Below are positions 12,575 to 21,300 of a stretch of 37,902 nucleotides of DNA, piece by piece (position 1 is the stretch's first letter; each line of letters opens with the position of its first letter). The stretch lies in NCBI GenBank assembly GCA_009731375.1, contig BJOX01000041.1, positions 699,639 through 737,540 of the forward strand. Reading direction: 5' to 3'. Position numbers and translations under genes: made by a program. The stretch is from Paulinella micropora (lineage: Eukaryota > Cercozoa > Imbricatea > Euglyphida). The notes beneath the pieces are model-generated. The model had not been told where the DNA came from. It saw only the letters and a program-made list of their open reading frames with translations, and did no database searches.

Positions 12575-12970
12575 TTAAAAAGGGATTGGTTTTCTGTTTT
12601 CGTTAAAATAACTAGTCCATCTATCTATATTATTGTCTGCCATTTCTCCGTATTTTTTCTCGTATTGTTTTTTAAGGTTCTTTCGCTGTTCGTCGTATTT
12701 CTTCATATATGTTTTTTTCTTTAATTTCTGTTCTTCAGAGATTGGCTTTTTATTCGTATTCTTTTTCTTTTCGTAATATGCCTTATTGTATTCCTTTATC
12801 TTGTCCTTATTTTCTTGACGTTGTTCCTTCCTTCTTTGTGTTATTTTTTCTTTATTCTTCTCATAATATTCCCTTTGGTATTTTTGCATCCTTAAGAATG
12901 CAAAACTATCTCCATATTTTTGCGAGATATACTCTTGTTGATTCGCGTGTTGTTCAGATGCGGTTGGCAT
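12575..12970 (-). CDS. Lys/Glu-rich TIR protein, left copy
   Basis: This 131-residue protein is very rich in Lys, Glu, Tyr and Asn, with repeated units of the form YYEKNKEKI and YNKAYYEKK, and is predicted to be largely helical or coiled coil. The ATG at 12970 is chosen over upstream frame extension because a TATA-like CTATAAAG lies just before it and the upstream part falls in TIR sequence with no conserved coding sense. The last 50 or so residues, ending NRKPIPF, are nearly identical to the right-TIR gene, while the N-terminal half differs. It is transcribed outward. Such Y-x3-N-K repeats are common in DNA-virus and phage proteins of unclear role; the function is unknown. Confidence 0.7.
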   Translation of the reverse strand: MPTASEQHANQQEYISQKYGDSFAFLRMQKYQREYYEKNKEKITQRRKEQRQENKDKIKEYNKAYYEKKKNTNKKPISEEQKLKKKTYMKKYDEQRKNLKKQYEKKYGEMADNNIDRWTSYFNENRKPIPF

Positions 12971-12982
12971 TATTGCTTTATA

Positions 12983-13024
12983 GTAATATTGACCCTTATC
13001 CTTAAATGTAATATTGACCCTTAT
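12983..13024. promoter_or_regulatory. Direct 17-bp repeat upstream of the left TIR gene
   Basis: GTAATATTGACCCTTAT occurs at 12983-12999 and again at 13008-13024, a 25-bp period. It lies 13-54 bp upstream of the gene starting at 12970. It is absent from the right TIR, so it may be a copy-specific operator or a simple duplication. Confidence 0.45.
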
Positions 13025-13117
13025 GTTTTTTATTATAGCCCACAACAAGTGGATATTACAGCAAGCGCGAGGATGAATATAAGAGCAGGGCGAGTGAAAA
13101 TATCTTCTCCTATTGGT

Positions 13118-13137
13118 GGCCAACCCCATGGTTGGCC
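13118..13137. other. GGCCAACC hairpin in left TIR
   Basis: Perfect 8-bp arms GGCCAACC and GGTTGGCC surround a CCAT loop. The same hairpin is kept in the right TIR near 34127-34146. It adjoins the heptamer cluster. Confidence 0.5.
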
Positions 13138-13138
13138 G

Positions 13139-13426
13139 TGTCCAAGTAGATTTTTTAAGGGTTGGACACTTTTCGCTTATTAAATTTCTATATTTATTGT
13201 ATAATTCTTCTTAGTATTACACCTGTCCAACCTGTCTAACCTTTTATTAACTTTTTGAAAATTTTCCGAGAGGGGGGTTGTATCTNNNNNNNNNNAGGGT
13301 TGTCTCTACTATACACCTAAAAAAATTTCACCCGCGGGGGTTGGACGTCGGACACCTTGGACACGATTAATACTAAGACGAATTTCTCTCTCTCTCGGTT
13401 GCTTAATAGCACTCTCAAGTGTCCAA
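13139..13426. promoter_or_regulatory. TGTCCAA heptamer cluster, left TIR
   Basis: Exact TGTCCAA or its complement occurs at 13139, 13162, 13224, 13357 and 13420, with one-mismatch copies at 13233, 13341 and 13348. A random 7-mer on both strands is expected far less than once in 288 bases. The mirror set is kept in the right TIR. The arrangement suggests repeated protein-binding sites, possibly for the recombinase or a replication initiator. The 10-N gap at 13286-13295 appears spurious: the right TIR is continuous there and the gap edges overlap. Confidence 0.6.
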
Positions 13427-13515
13427 GTCGCCAAACGACGATTTTCAGTGTGTTTCTAGCGCGGGTGTGCGGATTTTCTATTTAAAATAATTAAAATAAT
13501 ATAATTATATATATA

Positions 13516-13743
13516 ATGCAGAGGACACCTCAATTCACCAAGGAAGAAGTCGTTCAACTGAGAAGGGAAAGGGCGAAAGCATTTTTGAAGGCGCATCCTG
13601 ATAAGAATAGGGAAAATGCGAATGCATACTATTACAAGAATCAAGAGAGAATAAAATTAATGCGGAAGGAGAAATACGAAAAACAAAAAGCAGAATTACT
13701 TGAATTAAGGGCGTTTCGCGATAGTATGTTAAACAATATATAA
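13516..13743 (+). CDS. Small charged protein of unknown function
   Basis: This 75-residue, Lys/Arg/Glu-rich, mostly helical protein is the first gene inside the left TIR. Residues 30-50 contain an NRENANAYYYKNQERIK stretch like the Y-x3-N-x-E-x-I units of the TIR genes, so it may be a short relative of them. The ATG follows directly after an ATATATATA run, the usual promoter-like context of the element. It ends in TAA 41 bases before the next gene. No catalytic motif is visible; a nucleic-acid-binding role is only a guess from charge. Confidence 0.65.
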   Translation: MQRTPQFTKEEVVQLRRERAKAFLKAHPDKNRENANAYYYKNQERIKLMRKEKYEKQKAELLELRAFRDSMLNNI

Positions 13744-13784
13744 TTTATTTTATATATAAAAATATATACATTATTATATAAACC

Positions 13785-14297
13785 ATGGACACCTCTCACC
13801 GCCGATCGTATTGGACATATGAAGACTTACAACTCCATTTGGATTACGTGAATGGAAGTTATTTTCTAAATCTAGTCAATGCTGTTTCGTTTCTATCACC
13901 CCATGGAAAGTGGAACACTACCGACTGGAAACTTATGGAAAGTATAGAAAAAGGAGAAGAACAATATTGTTGTTGCTCACACGAGATTACAAAGAATTAC
14001 ATTGTAAAAAACGTAAAAAACGGGAGAGAAATGATGCTAGGCTCTGAATGTATCAAGCGGTTTAAGAATGATAAAATGAACGAAGACCTGTCATTGCTCA
14101 TCCGCACCCTTGACAATCCAAACATTAAATTTTGTTGTTATTGTGATAGCAATAGGGCAATTCCAAAAAAGATTGTAGAAAAATATCCGAACAGGGACAA
14201 GTATTATCACAAAGCCTGCTTAATAAATAGATTGAAGCATTGCGAACATTGCGGACAATACAAAGGATTTATTCCCTGCGGGTGCTTGAATAAGTAA
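13785..14297 (+). CDS. Cys/His-rich zinc-binding protein
   Basis: This 170-residue protein has two apparent metal-binding regions. Around residues 62-95 is CCCSHEI followed by GSECIKRF, a pattern (CxCxH, then GSxCIKxF) that I recognise as recurring in proteins of large DNA viruses and phages without an assigned function. Residues 116-167 carry CCYC, a YYHKAC element, CEHCG and CGC, a likely second zinc site. The ATG context is TATATAAACC. It lies between a small charged protein and the primase-helicase, so a replication or transcription accessory role is plausible but inferred. It ends in TAA; 141 AT-rich bases follow. Confidence 0.8.
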   Translation: MDTSHRRSYWTYEDLQLHLDYVNGSYFLNLVNAVSFLSPHGKWNTTDWKLMESIEKGEEQYCCCSHEITKNYIVKNVKNGREMMLGSECIKRFKNDKMNEDLSLLIRTLDNPNIKFCCYCDSNRAIPKKIVEKYPNRDKYYHKACLINRLKHCEHCGQYKGFIPCGCLNK

Positions 14298-14438
14298 GAA
14301 AAGAAACAAGTTGTTTTTTTTGTCATAACGATATATAAAAAATCCTAATTACCTATTAAGGACAATGATATACATGGATATATGGATATATAGAATAATT
14401 AATTTATTTTTATAAAAATATCCGAGCAACTATATAAC

Positions 14439-16892
14439 ATGACCGCGCCGACACTGACCAACAACCAATGGTATTACAAACAAGAAGAAGCACTGAGAGA
14501 TAAACCACAAGATGCTGTTCTTATCAAGTGGGGGAATAAACAATTTACCACTATGCCATGCCAAGAGGATTTCATTGAATTGATTGAAAGCACGCCCGAT
14601 GACCAAAAGCAATACTATGAAGTATTAATGGAAAACAAACCCCAACGAATGTTTGCCGACATTGATGGCGATGAATTATCAATCACACGAGAAAAAATGT
14701 ATGAGCGGTGGAACACGCTTATGGAAAACGTATTTGCTAATATGGGTTTGAAGTATAATCCCAAAAAAGCCAAATACTTGGACGCAAGCAAGAATTGTAA
14801 AATGTCGTGCCATTTTTCTTACGATAACTGCTTGGTATTCAAAAACTGCGAAACACAAAAAGATTTTTGGAAGTATGTGGAAGTGGTAATTGAAAAAGAT
14901 TATCCCGACCTTTGCTTCACATTTGAACGAGCCGACAAGAATATTGAGTTGCGAACCATACTTGATATCTCCGTCTATAACAAAAACATGGCTTTTCGCA
15001 CTATCTACTCTCATAAAGAAGATAGCGACCGCGTTTTGCTTCCATATTCATATACCCCAAAAACAAACACTTTGAAACTGCTACAAGATGTAGAAATTGA
15101 CGATTATCTGATTATGCGCCCCGATGACAATACATTTTACGACGTCAAAATTCCCGAATATACAACTTTGAAACGATATCAACATATTACATTGGACAAA
15201 ATACGCGAAATTATACTGAGCAAAATACCAAATGTAGAAATTGTTGAAATAAAGCAGAGAATGTTTGTTTTAAAAACCATAGGGACACGAGTATGTATTA
15301 TAAACGGAGAAGAAAATAAAAGCGACAATTGCTATGTAGTATGGAGAAGAGACGGGATATATTTCTACTGCCACGATAGCACTTGCGAGGGTAAAGGTAT
15401 GAAAATTCACGAATTATCGCCCCCGATCGTCCGTAATATCAACACGATTGATGACCTGCGACGACTTGCCAGCGAATGTAATAGTTTAGAAAAATTCAAA
15501 GAATTGATAGACACTGCTTTGGCGTGGATGAATAATTCATACACTTTTGCTAACTTGGCAAAGCCGACTATAATTGAAGAATATGTTGATTCCAAAGGCA
15601 AGAAGGTATTTCGCTACAAGACGGAGTCAGCAATGGAATCATTCTTCAAAAACAAAAGAGTAAGGACGAATTTATCAAAGGAGGACTGGATAGCGCTATG
15701 TAAAAACCCCGCCAAATTGAATGTTGTTGATTTGTATAAAATATGGACTACACACCCGAGAAGACGCGAAGTAAATGACGTAATCTTTGACCCCAAGGCA
15801 TATTTTGATAACGACAAACAAGGATTTTATAACTTGTTTAAGGGTTTTGAAATCCCAGCGGACACATTAGGAGACGTGAAATCCTTCACGGCAGAAGAAG
15901 AAAAAAATGAAGCATTCTTTCAACATATCCTAAACAGATGGTGTGGGGGAAGTCAGGACATATATAAAAAGGTGCTTGATATGTTTGCGAGCATTTACCA
16001 AAAGCCGTGGCAAAAGCTACACTTATCATTAGTTTTGACAAGCACTGAACGAGCAGGTAAGGGTATTATTCTTGAAATATTCAAAGATATAATTGGTGCC
16101 GATTATTACTTCCAGCCGTCCGACGTTAGAGAAATATTGGGAGATTTCAATGCGCAACTCGCAAAAGCAATCGTAGTATTTATGGACGAAATGGTTTGGG
16201 GTGGTGATAAAGAACGAGCGGGAACAATTAAGAAACTCGTATCAGAAAACACGCTCACTCTTAAACAAAAATATGTACCAAATCTAACATTAGAAAATAT
16301 GTTATTTCTAGTCCTTGCTTCAAACGAAGAGTGGGTAGTACCAGCGGGAACCACAGAGCAACGATGGCTCGTCCTTGAAGTGTCTGACGAACTGGCACTC
16401 ATGAAAACAGACGAAAAGAGAAAAGTGATTGCGGATATTAGATCTATTGACAGGCAACGACTGGCAAAGTTTCTCCTTGAACGAGACCTCAGCGAGTTTA
16501 ACGACCGCGAAACAATCATTACGAAGGGGCTACGAGAACAAAAAGTAAAATCCCTTTCAAAGTTGAGAAAGTGGTGGTTGGATTGCTTGAACTTGGGATA
16601 TATTACAAACCAAATTTCAGGAATTTGTTTTGGTGAAGAGGTTTCAAAAGAAGCATTGTATGATGTGTATAAAGCAAATGCGAATGACCCCCACACTTCG
16701 CGAGTCAGTTTCTGGACTAGTCTTAAAAAACTAATGCCAAGTATGGTAGAAAAGAAAACGATGGAAGCAGGCGCGCGAGCTAGATACGTAGATTTACCAA
16801 CATTAGAAGAGTGTAAAAATCAATGGAAGGTTATTTATGGTGATAATGAATGGGCTTTTGACGATGACGACGATGACGACGATGACGAATAA
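14439..16892 (+). CDS. Archaeo-eukaryotic primase fused to superfamily 3 helicase
   Basis: This 817-residue replication protein has an N-terminal AEP primase with FADID (Asp74, Asp76, metal site), SCH (Ser123-His125) and a third acidic motif LDISVY (Asp176) followed by Arg187. A Cys/His segment around residues 300-325 (YCHDSTCEG) may bind zinc. The C-terminal DUF5906/D5-like SF3 helicase has Walker A TERAGKG (Lys541), Walker B FMDE (Asp583, Glu584) and a sensor Asn629 in LASNEEW, with TTEQRW as a candidate arginine finger. It should prime and unwind DNA like poxvirus D5. The tail is a run of Asp. The ATG follows CTATATAAC. It looks intact and is the only replication enzyme visible in the element. 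Confidence 0.94.
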   Translation: MTAPTLTNNQWYYKQEEALRDKPQDAVLIKWGNKQFTTMPCQEDFIELIESTPDDQKQYYEVLMENKPQRMFADIDGDELSITREKMYERWNTLMENVFANMGLKYNPKKAKYLDASKNCKMSCHFSYDNCLVFKNCETQKDFWKYVEVVIEKDYPDLCFTFERADKNIELRTILDISVYNKNMAFRTIYSHKEDSDRVLLPYSYTPKTNTLKLLQDVEIDDYLIMRPDDNTFYDVKIPEYTTLKRYQHITLDKIREIILSKIPNVEIVEIKQRMFVLKTIGTRVCIINGEENKSDNCYVVWRRDGIYFYCHDSTCEGKGMKIHELSPPIVRNINTIDDLRRLASECNSLEKFKELIDTALAWMNNSYTFANLAKPTIIEEYVDSKGKKVFRYKTESAMESFFKNKRVRTNLSKEDWIALCKNPAKLNVVDLYKIWTTHPRRREVNDVIFDPKAYFDNDKQGFYNLFKGFEIPADTLGDVKSFTAEEEKNEAFFQHILNRWCGGSQDIYKKVLDMFASIYQKPWQKLHLSLVLTSTERAGKGIILEIFKDIIGADYYFQPSDVREILGDFNAQLAKAIVVFMDEMVWGGDKERAGTIKKLVSENTLTLKQKYVPNLTLENMLFLVLASNEEWVVPAGTTEQRWLVLEVSDELALMKTDEKRKVIADIRSIDRQRLAKFLLERDLSEFNDRETIITKGLREQKVKSLSKLRKWWLDCLNLGYITNQISGICFGEEVSKEALYDVYKANANDPHTSRVSFWTSLKKLMPSMVEKKTMEAGARARYVDLPTLEECKNQWKVIYGDNEWAFDDDDDDDDDE

Positions 16893-16936
16893 ACAATATA
16901 AAAAAACAGATTTTTTTTGTTGTGCTTATATATAAC

Positions 16937-17623
16937 ATGCCATCAACCAAAGGACAGTATCTGAGCCAAATAAAAAAATGGACTCATTTAAGTAGCGACA
17001 TAAAACTGCCAACAAGTAAATCGCTCAAACCTGAAATTGTCGCATTTTACGAAAAATACCGACCCGAACAACCCCCGCAGAGTGATAATGTTGAAGTTGT
17101 ATTGCCCTCCGTTGATACATTGAAGAACGTCGTTTTTAATGACGAACCAGAAGAATTTACGCCTTTTAAAGAAAGTGATTTGAAGGAAACTGGTATTACT
17201 GAAATCAAGGCCAACGTAGGAGAAGAATTGGCGAAAAAAGAAATGTCAGTTAAAACAGGTAAAGAATTACCTGTTTTGGAAACAAAAGAGGAACCTGCGC
17301 CAGTTAGGGAAAAGAAAACACCGATTAAAGCAAAGCGAAATCCGCCCGAGAACGGATATAGTTGCTATGAAATAATAACGGCACATTTGAAAGTATCAAA
17401 AGACCCGTTTAACTTCTTGTATATGAAAGTTGAAGACCGCACCATATTACAGGAGGATATGAAGAAATGGCACGAGAGTAGATACGCACACATACCACCA
17501 GACCAACGTCCCATTCTTAAATATGGTAAGTTAGATTATAAGACATTTTTTCGCGATGTCTTATCTCAACACGAAGGGAAACTAACAACACTAAAAGATA
17601 TGTATGACAGGTTTCATGTGTAA
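16937..17623 (+). CDS. Unknown protein after the primase-helicase
   Basis: The 228-residue protein starts at ATG 16937 (MPSTKG), directly after TATATATAAC; an ATG 15 bases upstream is less likely because it lies inside that promoter-like run. Residues 1-50 form a Lys-rich helical region, 50-135 are acidic and Lys/Glu/Pro-rich and probably disordered, and the C-terminal 90 residues (from NGYSCYEIITAH) look folded. No family is recognised. It lies 44 bases after the primase-helicase and converges with the next gene, overlapping its stop by 10 bases. Confidence 0.75.
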   Translation: MPSTKGQYLSQIKKWTHLSSDIKLPTSKSLKPEIVAFYEKYRPEQPPQSDNVEVVLPSVDTLKNVVFNDEPEEFTPFKESDLKETGITEIKANVGEELAKKEMSVKTGKELPVLETKEEPAPVREKKTPIKAKRNPPENGYSCYEIITAHLKVSKDPFNFLYMKVEDRTILQEDMKKWHESRYAHIPPDQRPILKYGKLDYKTFFRDVLSQHEGKLTTLKDMYDRFHV

Positions 17624-18229
17624 GAGGCAGTTAGTGCTATGTCTCTCATCACATCAATATTAAAATATGATGGTTTAAAAGAGACATAATCCGCAGATGC
17701 CGTTTTGTAATATACTTCCAATGTTATTGGAGCATCTGTCGCATATGTCAATAAAACTTCATTAGTCGTATTTCCAGAAATTCGTATTGTTGTATTATTG
17801 GTGGTATCCGCGGGATNNNNNNNNNNNNNNNNNNNNNNNNNNNNNNNNNNNNNNNNNNNNNNNNNNNNNNNNNNNNNNNNNNNNNNNNNNNNNNNNNNNN
17901 NNNNNNNNNNNNNNNNNNNNNNNNNNNNNNNNNNNNNNNNNNNNNNNNNNNNNNNNNNNNNNNNNNNNNNNNNNNNNNNNNNNNNNNNNNNNNNNNNNNN
18001 NNNNNNNNNNNNNNNNNNNNNNNNNNNNNNNNNNNNNNNNNNNNNNNNNNNNNNNNNNNNNNNNNNNNNNNNNNNNNNNNNNNNNNNNNNNNNNNNNNNN
18101 NNNNNNNNNNNNNNNNTCAAGACCAATATAAGCATTTTGAATGTTTCTTGTTAATGTCGGGGTAGCAGTGATTGCGATAGTTTTCGTATCAATTGACTGC
18201 TGTTCTTGCGATCGGCCGAATATATTCAT
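17614..18229 (-). CDS. MNIFG protein, probable virion surface protein, interrupted by a gap
   Basis: The N-terminus reads MNIFGRSQEQQSIDTK and the visible C-terminus (about 65 residues) is Thr/Ser/Ala-rich with beta-type alternation, ending in UGA at 17614-17616. The 300-N gap (17817-18116) hides the middle, and the two sides are in different frames relative to that gap length, so the gap size is probably not exact. The start motif is shared with the protein at 30894-32129 (MNLFGQS), suggesting a common assembly or targeting tag. It is divergent from the fibre gene across a near-palindromic motif. A structural role is inferred. Confidence 0.6.
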
Positions 18230-18248
18230 TTTTTTAAGACTATATATA

Positions 18249-18267
18249 TATCTTATATTATAAAATA
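18249..18267. promoter_or_regulatory. Near-palindromic motif in divergent promoter, copy 1
   Basis: TATCTTATATTATAAAATA lies between the divergent genes starting at 18229 and about 18326. It differs at one base from the perfect palindrome at 22943-22961, which sits in another divergent intergenic region. Confidence 0.55.
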
Positions 18268-18325
18268 ATAGAATTAAAATAGGAACCATTTAGGCAATCC
18301 GTGGGCATATCACTATTACGGCTCT

Positions 18326-21300
18326 GTGATAATAGACGAGGATTTAGAAGTTGATGGAGTATTATATGGCGATCATATTGAAGCAAACTCAATACAAGCA
18401 AGGACTGATGACATAACAATATCCTCGCGAAATAATAACTCTTCTTTGTTGATATCTGATACTGGTTATGTGTCAATTAATAACGAATACGACTTACCAA
18501 TAGCGGATGGCACGGCTAATCAAGTATTAAAGACAGATGGGTTGGGTAATACTTCATTTGCTACATTAAATTCAAGTTATATAAGCGATTTTGAACTAGA
18601 TAAATTAACGGATGTAGTCATAACGGGCACACCCAACAGCAATCAATTGCTTATTTACAGCACAGGGCAATGGAGAAACACAAACTCACCTTTTCTTAGA
18701 TTGGATGGTATCGCTATGATGTTTGGAGATTTAAATATGGGAGGTTTTAACATAACAAATGTAGGTAATGTCGATGGTATTGATGTTTCGGCTCTTGACA
18801 CCGCAGTCGTTAAACTAACGGGAGACCAGACTATAACAGGAAACAAAATATTTACTACTTATTTGGGGGTGAAAGATTCAAATCCATTAAACACGGGTAA
18901 GTTATTCTTCAATTACAACAATAATATGGGTTCTATTTATTCGTCGGAGGCAGGTGGAGCAACGGGCTATCCATTATCTATTGTTGGTTCTTCCATACTT
19001 CTTGCTCCAACAACAGGGGGTGGAATAACATTGACAAGCAATGTTTTAAATTTTAACAGCACAACAGCAATTAGCGGACTTCCAGCACCATTCTATGACA
19101 CCGATGCTTCAACGAAGGCTTACACTGATACTAAACTGGCTAAGGACGGCACAACGGCTATGACGGGCAGTTTAAATATGGGCGGTTTTGCTATTACAAA
19201 TGTTGGTAATGTTGATGGTGTGGATGTTTCTTCCCTTGATACTTCAGTAGTTAAACTAACAGGAGACCAAACTATAGGAGGAATAAAAACATTTAGCAAT
19301 ATAATAAATGCGAGTGCGGGTATTGATATGAAAAGCCAAAGCATAACAAATGTGAATTTGGTTGATGGCGTGGATGTTTCTACTCTTGACACTTCTGTCG
19401 TTAAACTAACAGGAGACCAAACCATAGCGGGGAATAAAAAATTTACATCAGTTTTAGAAGTAAGTGGTTCGTCCAATCCTACTACTTTTGACGGCATCGG
19501 CATAGCATTTGATACAAAAATAGGAATGATTGCCGCACAAAAGACAGCGACAGCGACTTGGTATCCGATACAAATAACTGGTTCGTATGTTGAGTTATAT
19601 TCGGGTAATACTTTAATTATAACCGCAACTGGCACTACACTATCTTTGAATAACAACAAAATAACAAACTTAGCCACACCATCAGCAACAACGGACGGAG
19701 CAAACAAAAGTTATGTGGATACATTAGACGGGCAAAATGTGAAACTAACAGGAAACCAAACCATAGCAGGAATTAAGACATATAGCAGTGGTGTTGAAAT
19801 AACGGGAAATTCAATCAATTCAACAACAAAGGGCACATTTATCGTTTTCAATTCTACCAGTAATATCGGGTCAATTGCTAGTTTGGATATGAAAACTGCA
19901 ACATATTACAACTTTGAAATTTCTGCGAAAAAAATAAGTTTTATTATTGACGGGACGATTGTCGGTTGGGTAAATGCTTCGGGGCTAGATTGTAATAGTA
20001 GCAAAATAGCCAACCTTGGAACTCCGACATTAGCAACGGACGGAGCGACAAAAGGGTATGCGGACACATTGGACGGGCAAAATGTAAAACTAACAACAGA
20101 CCAAACCATAACAGGAAGTAAAACATTTAATGGGGCGAGCACTACGATAAAATATCTAACTTTAACGAACAATGCCGATTTTAATAATCAAACTATCACT
20201 AATGGCGGAAATATAACATATAATGGGGCGAGGATATTAAACCAAAATGGAGGAGATATATTCTTTTCACAGACATCAGGAGATTATCAGTATTTCTTAT
20301 TTACTCTAAATACTGCTACAAGTGGAACCGCGAACCAACGAGGTTATGTATTTACGAATGTAGCATCTGATGTAAAAGGGGCGGGACTTTATATTTCAAA
20401 ACTTTTGGATAATAAAAGTGCTTCGTCTGACATTGTCCGTTTTAACAATGCTGGCGGTATGCGATTTTATGGTGCCTTAGATATGAATTCAAACAATATA
20501 ACAAATGGTGGAACAATAACGGGAACAACAATTACTTCAACTGCGGGTATATCAACAACAACAATAACGGCAAGCGACAAGATAACGACTGCATCAGGCA
20601 AACCAATAATCATAGGCAATACAACGAAAGGCGCAGGTGCGACAGGTGGTTTAGAATTATATGGAACGGCTTCAAATATCGGAGGAGCACACTTACAAGC
20701 AATAACAACGGCTGATGCTTATCCAACATTTCAATTATTGAACTGGGCACATGATAACATAGTCTTAAGTTTTGATGCTTATTATGACGGCTCAAACTGG
20801 AAATCAAGTAATTCTGGCTCAAACTTTCAAATATACAAAATCTCAAACAAACTTGCTTTTAACTATAAATCAGGAATAACAGCAGGAAGCAATATAACAT
20901 GGTCTGAGGCGATGAATNNNNNNNNNNNNNNNNNNNNNNNNNNNNNNNNNNNNNNNNNNNNNNNNNNNNNNNNNNNNNNNNNNNNNNNNNNNNNNNNNNN
21001 NNNNNNNNNNNNNNNNNNNNNNNNNNNNNNNNNNNNNNNNNNNNNNNNNNNNNNNNNNNNNNNNNNNNNNNNNNNNNNNNNNNNNNNNNNNNNNNNNNNN
21101 NNNNNNNNNNNNNNNNNNNNNNNNNNNNNNNNNNNNNNNNNNNNNNNNNNNNNNNNNNNNNNNNNNNNNNNNNNNNNNNNNNNNNNNNNNNNNNNNNNNN
21201 NNNNNNNNNNNNNNNNNNNNNNNNNNNNNNNNNNNNNNNNNNNNNNNNNNNNNNNNNNNNNNNNNNNNNNNNNNNNNNNNNNNNNNNNNNNNNNNNNNNN

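Larger units (their letters stand above)
11907..13483. repeat. Left terminal inverted repeat
   Basis: The TIR is a mosaic. An outer block (11907 to about 12745) and an inner block (about 13061-13483) match the right TIR in inverted orientation. The middle (about 12746-13060), which carries the 5' half of the Lys/Glu-rich gene, is diverged. The outer block contains the terminal palindrome, a poly-G run with a 10-N gap (12394-12403), two tandem hairpins and the gene's 3' half. The inner boundary is where GGATTTTCTATTT (13471-13483) stops matching. Confidence 0.9.

Noticed and set aside
19120-19707. Minus-strand reading frames inside the fibre and primase-helicase genes
   Set aside because: They are shadows of the strongly coding plus strand, with unnatural Val/Ser/Pro-rich translations and no start context.
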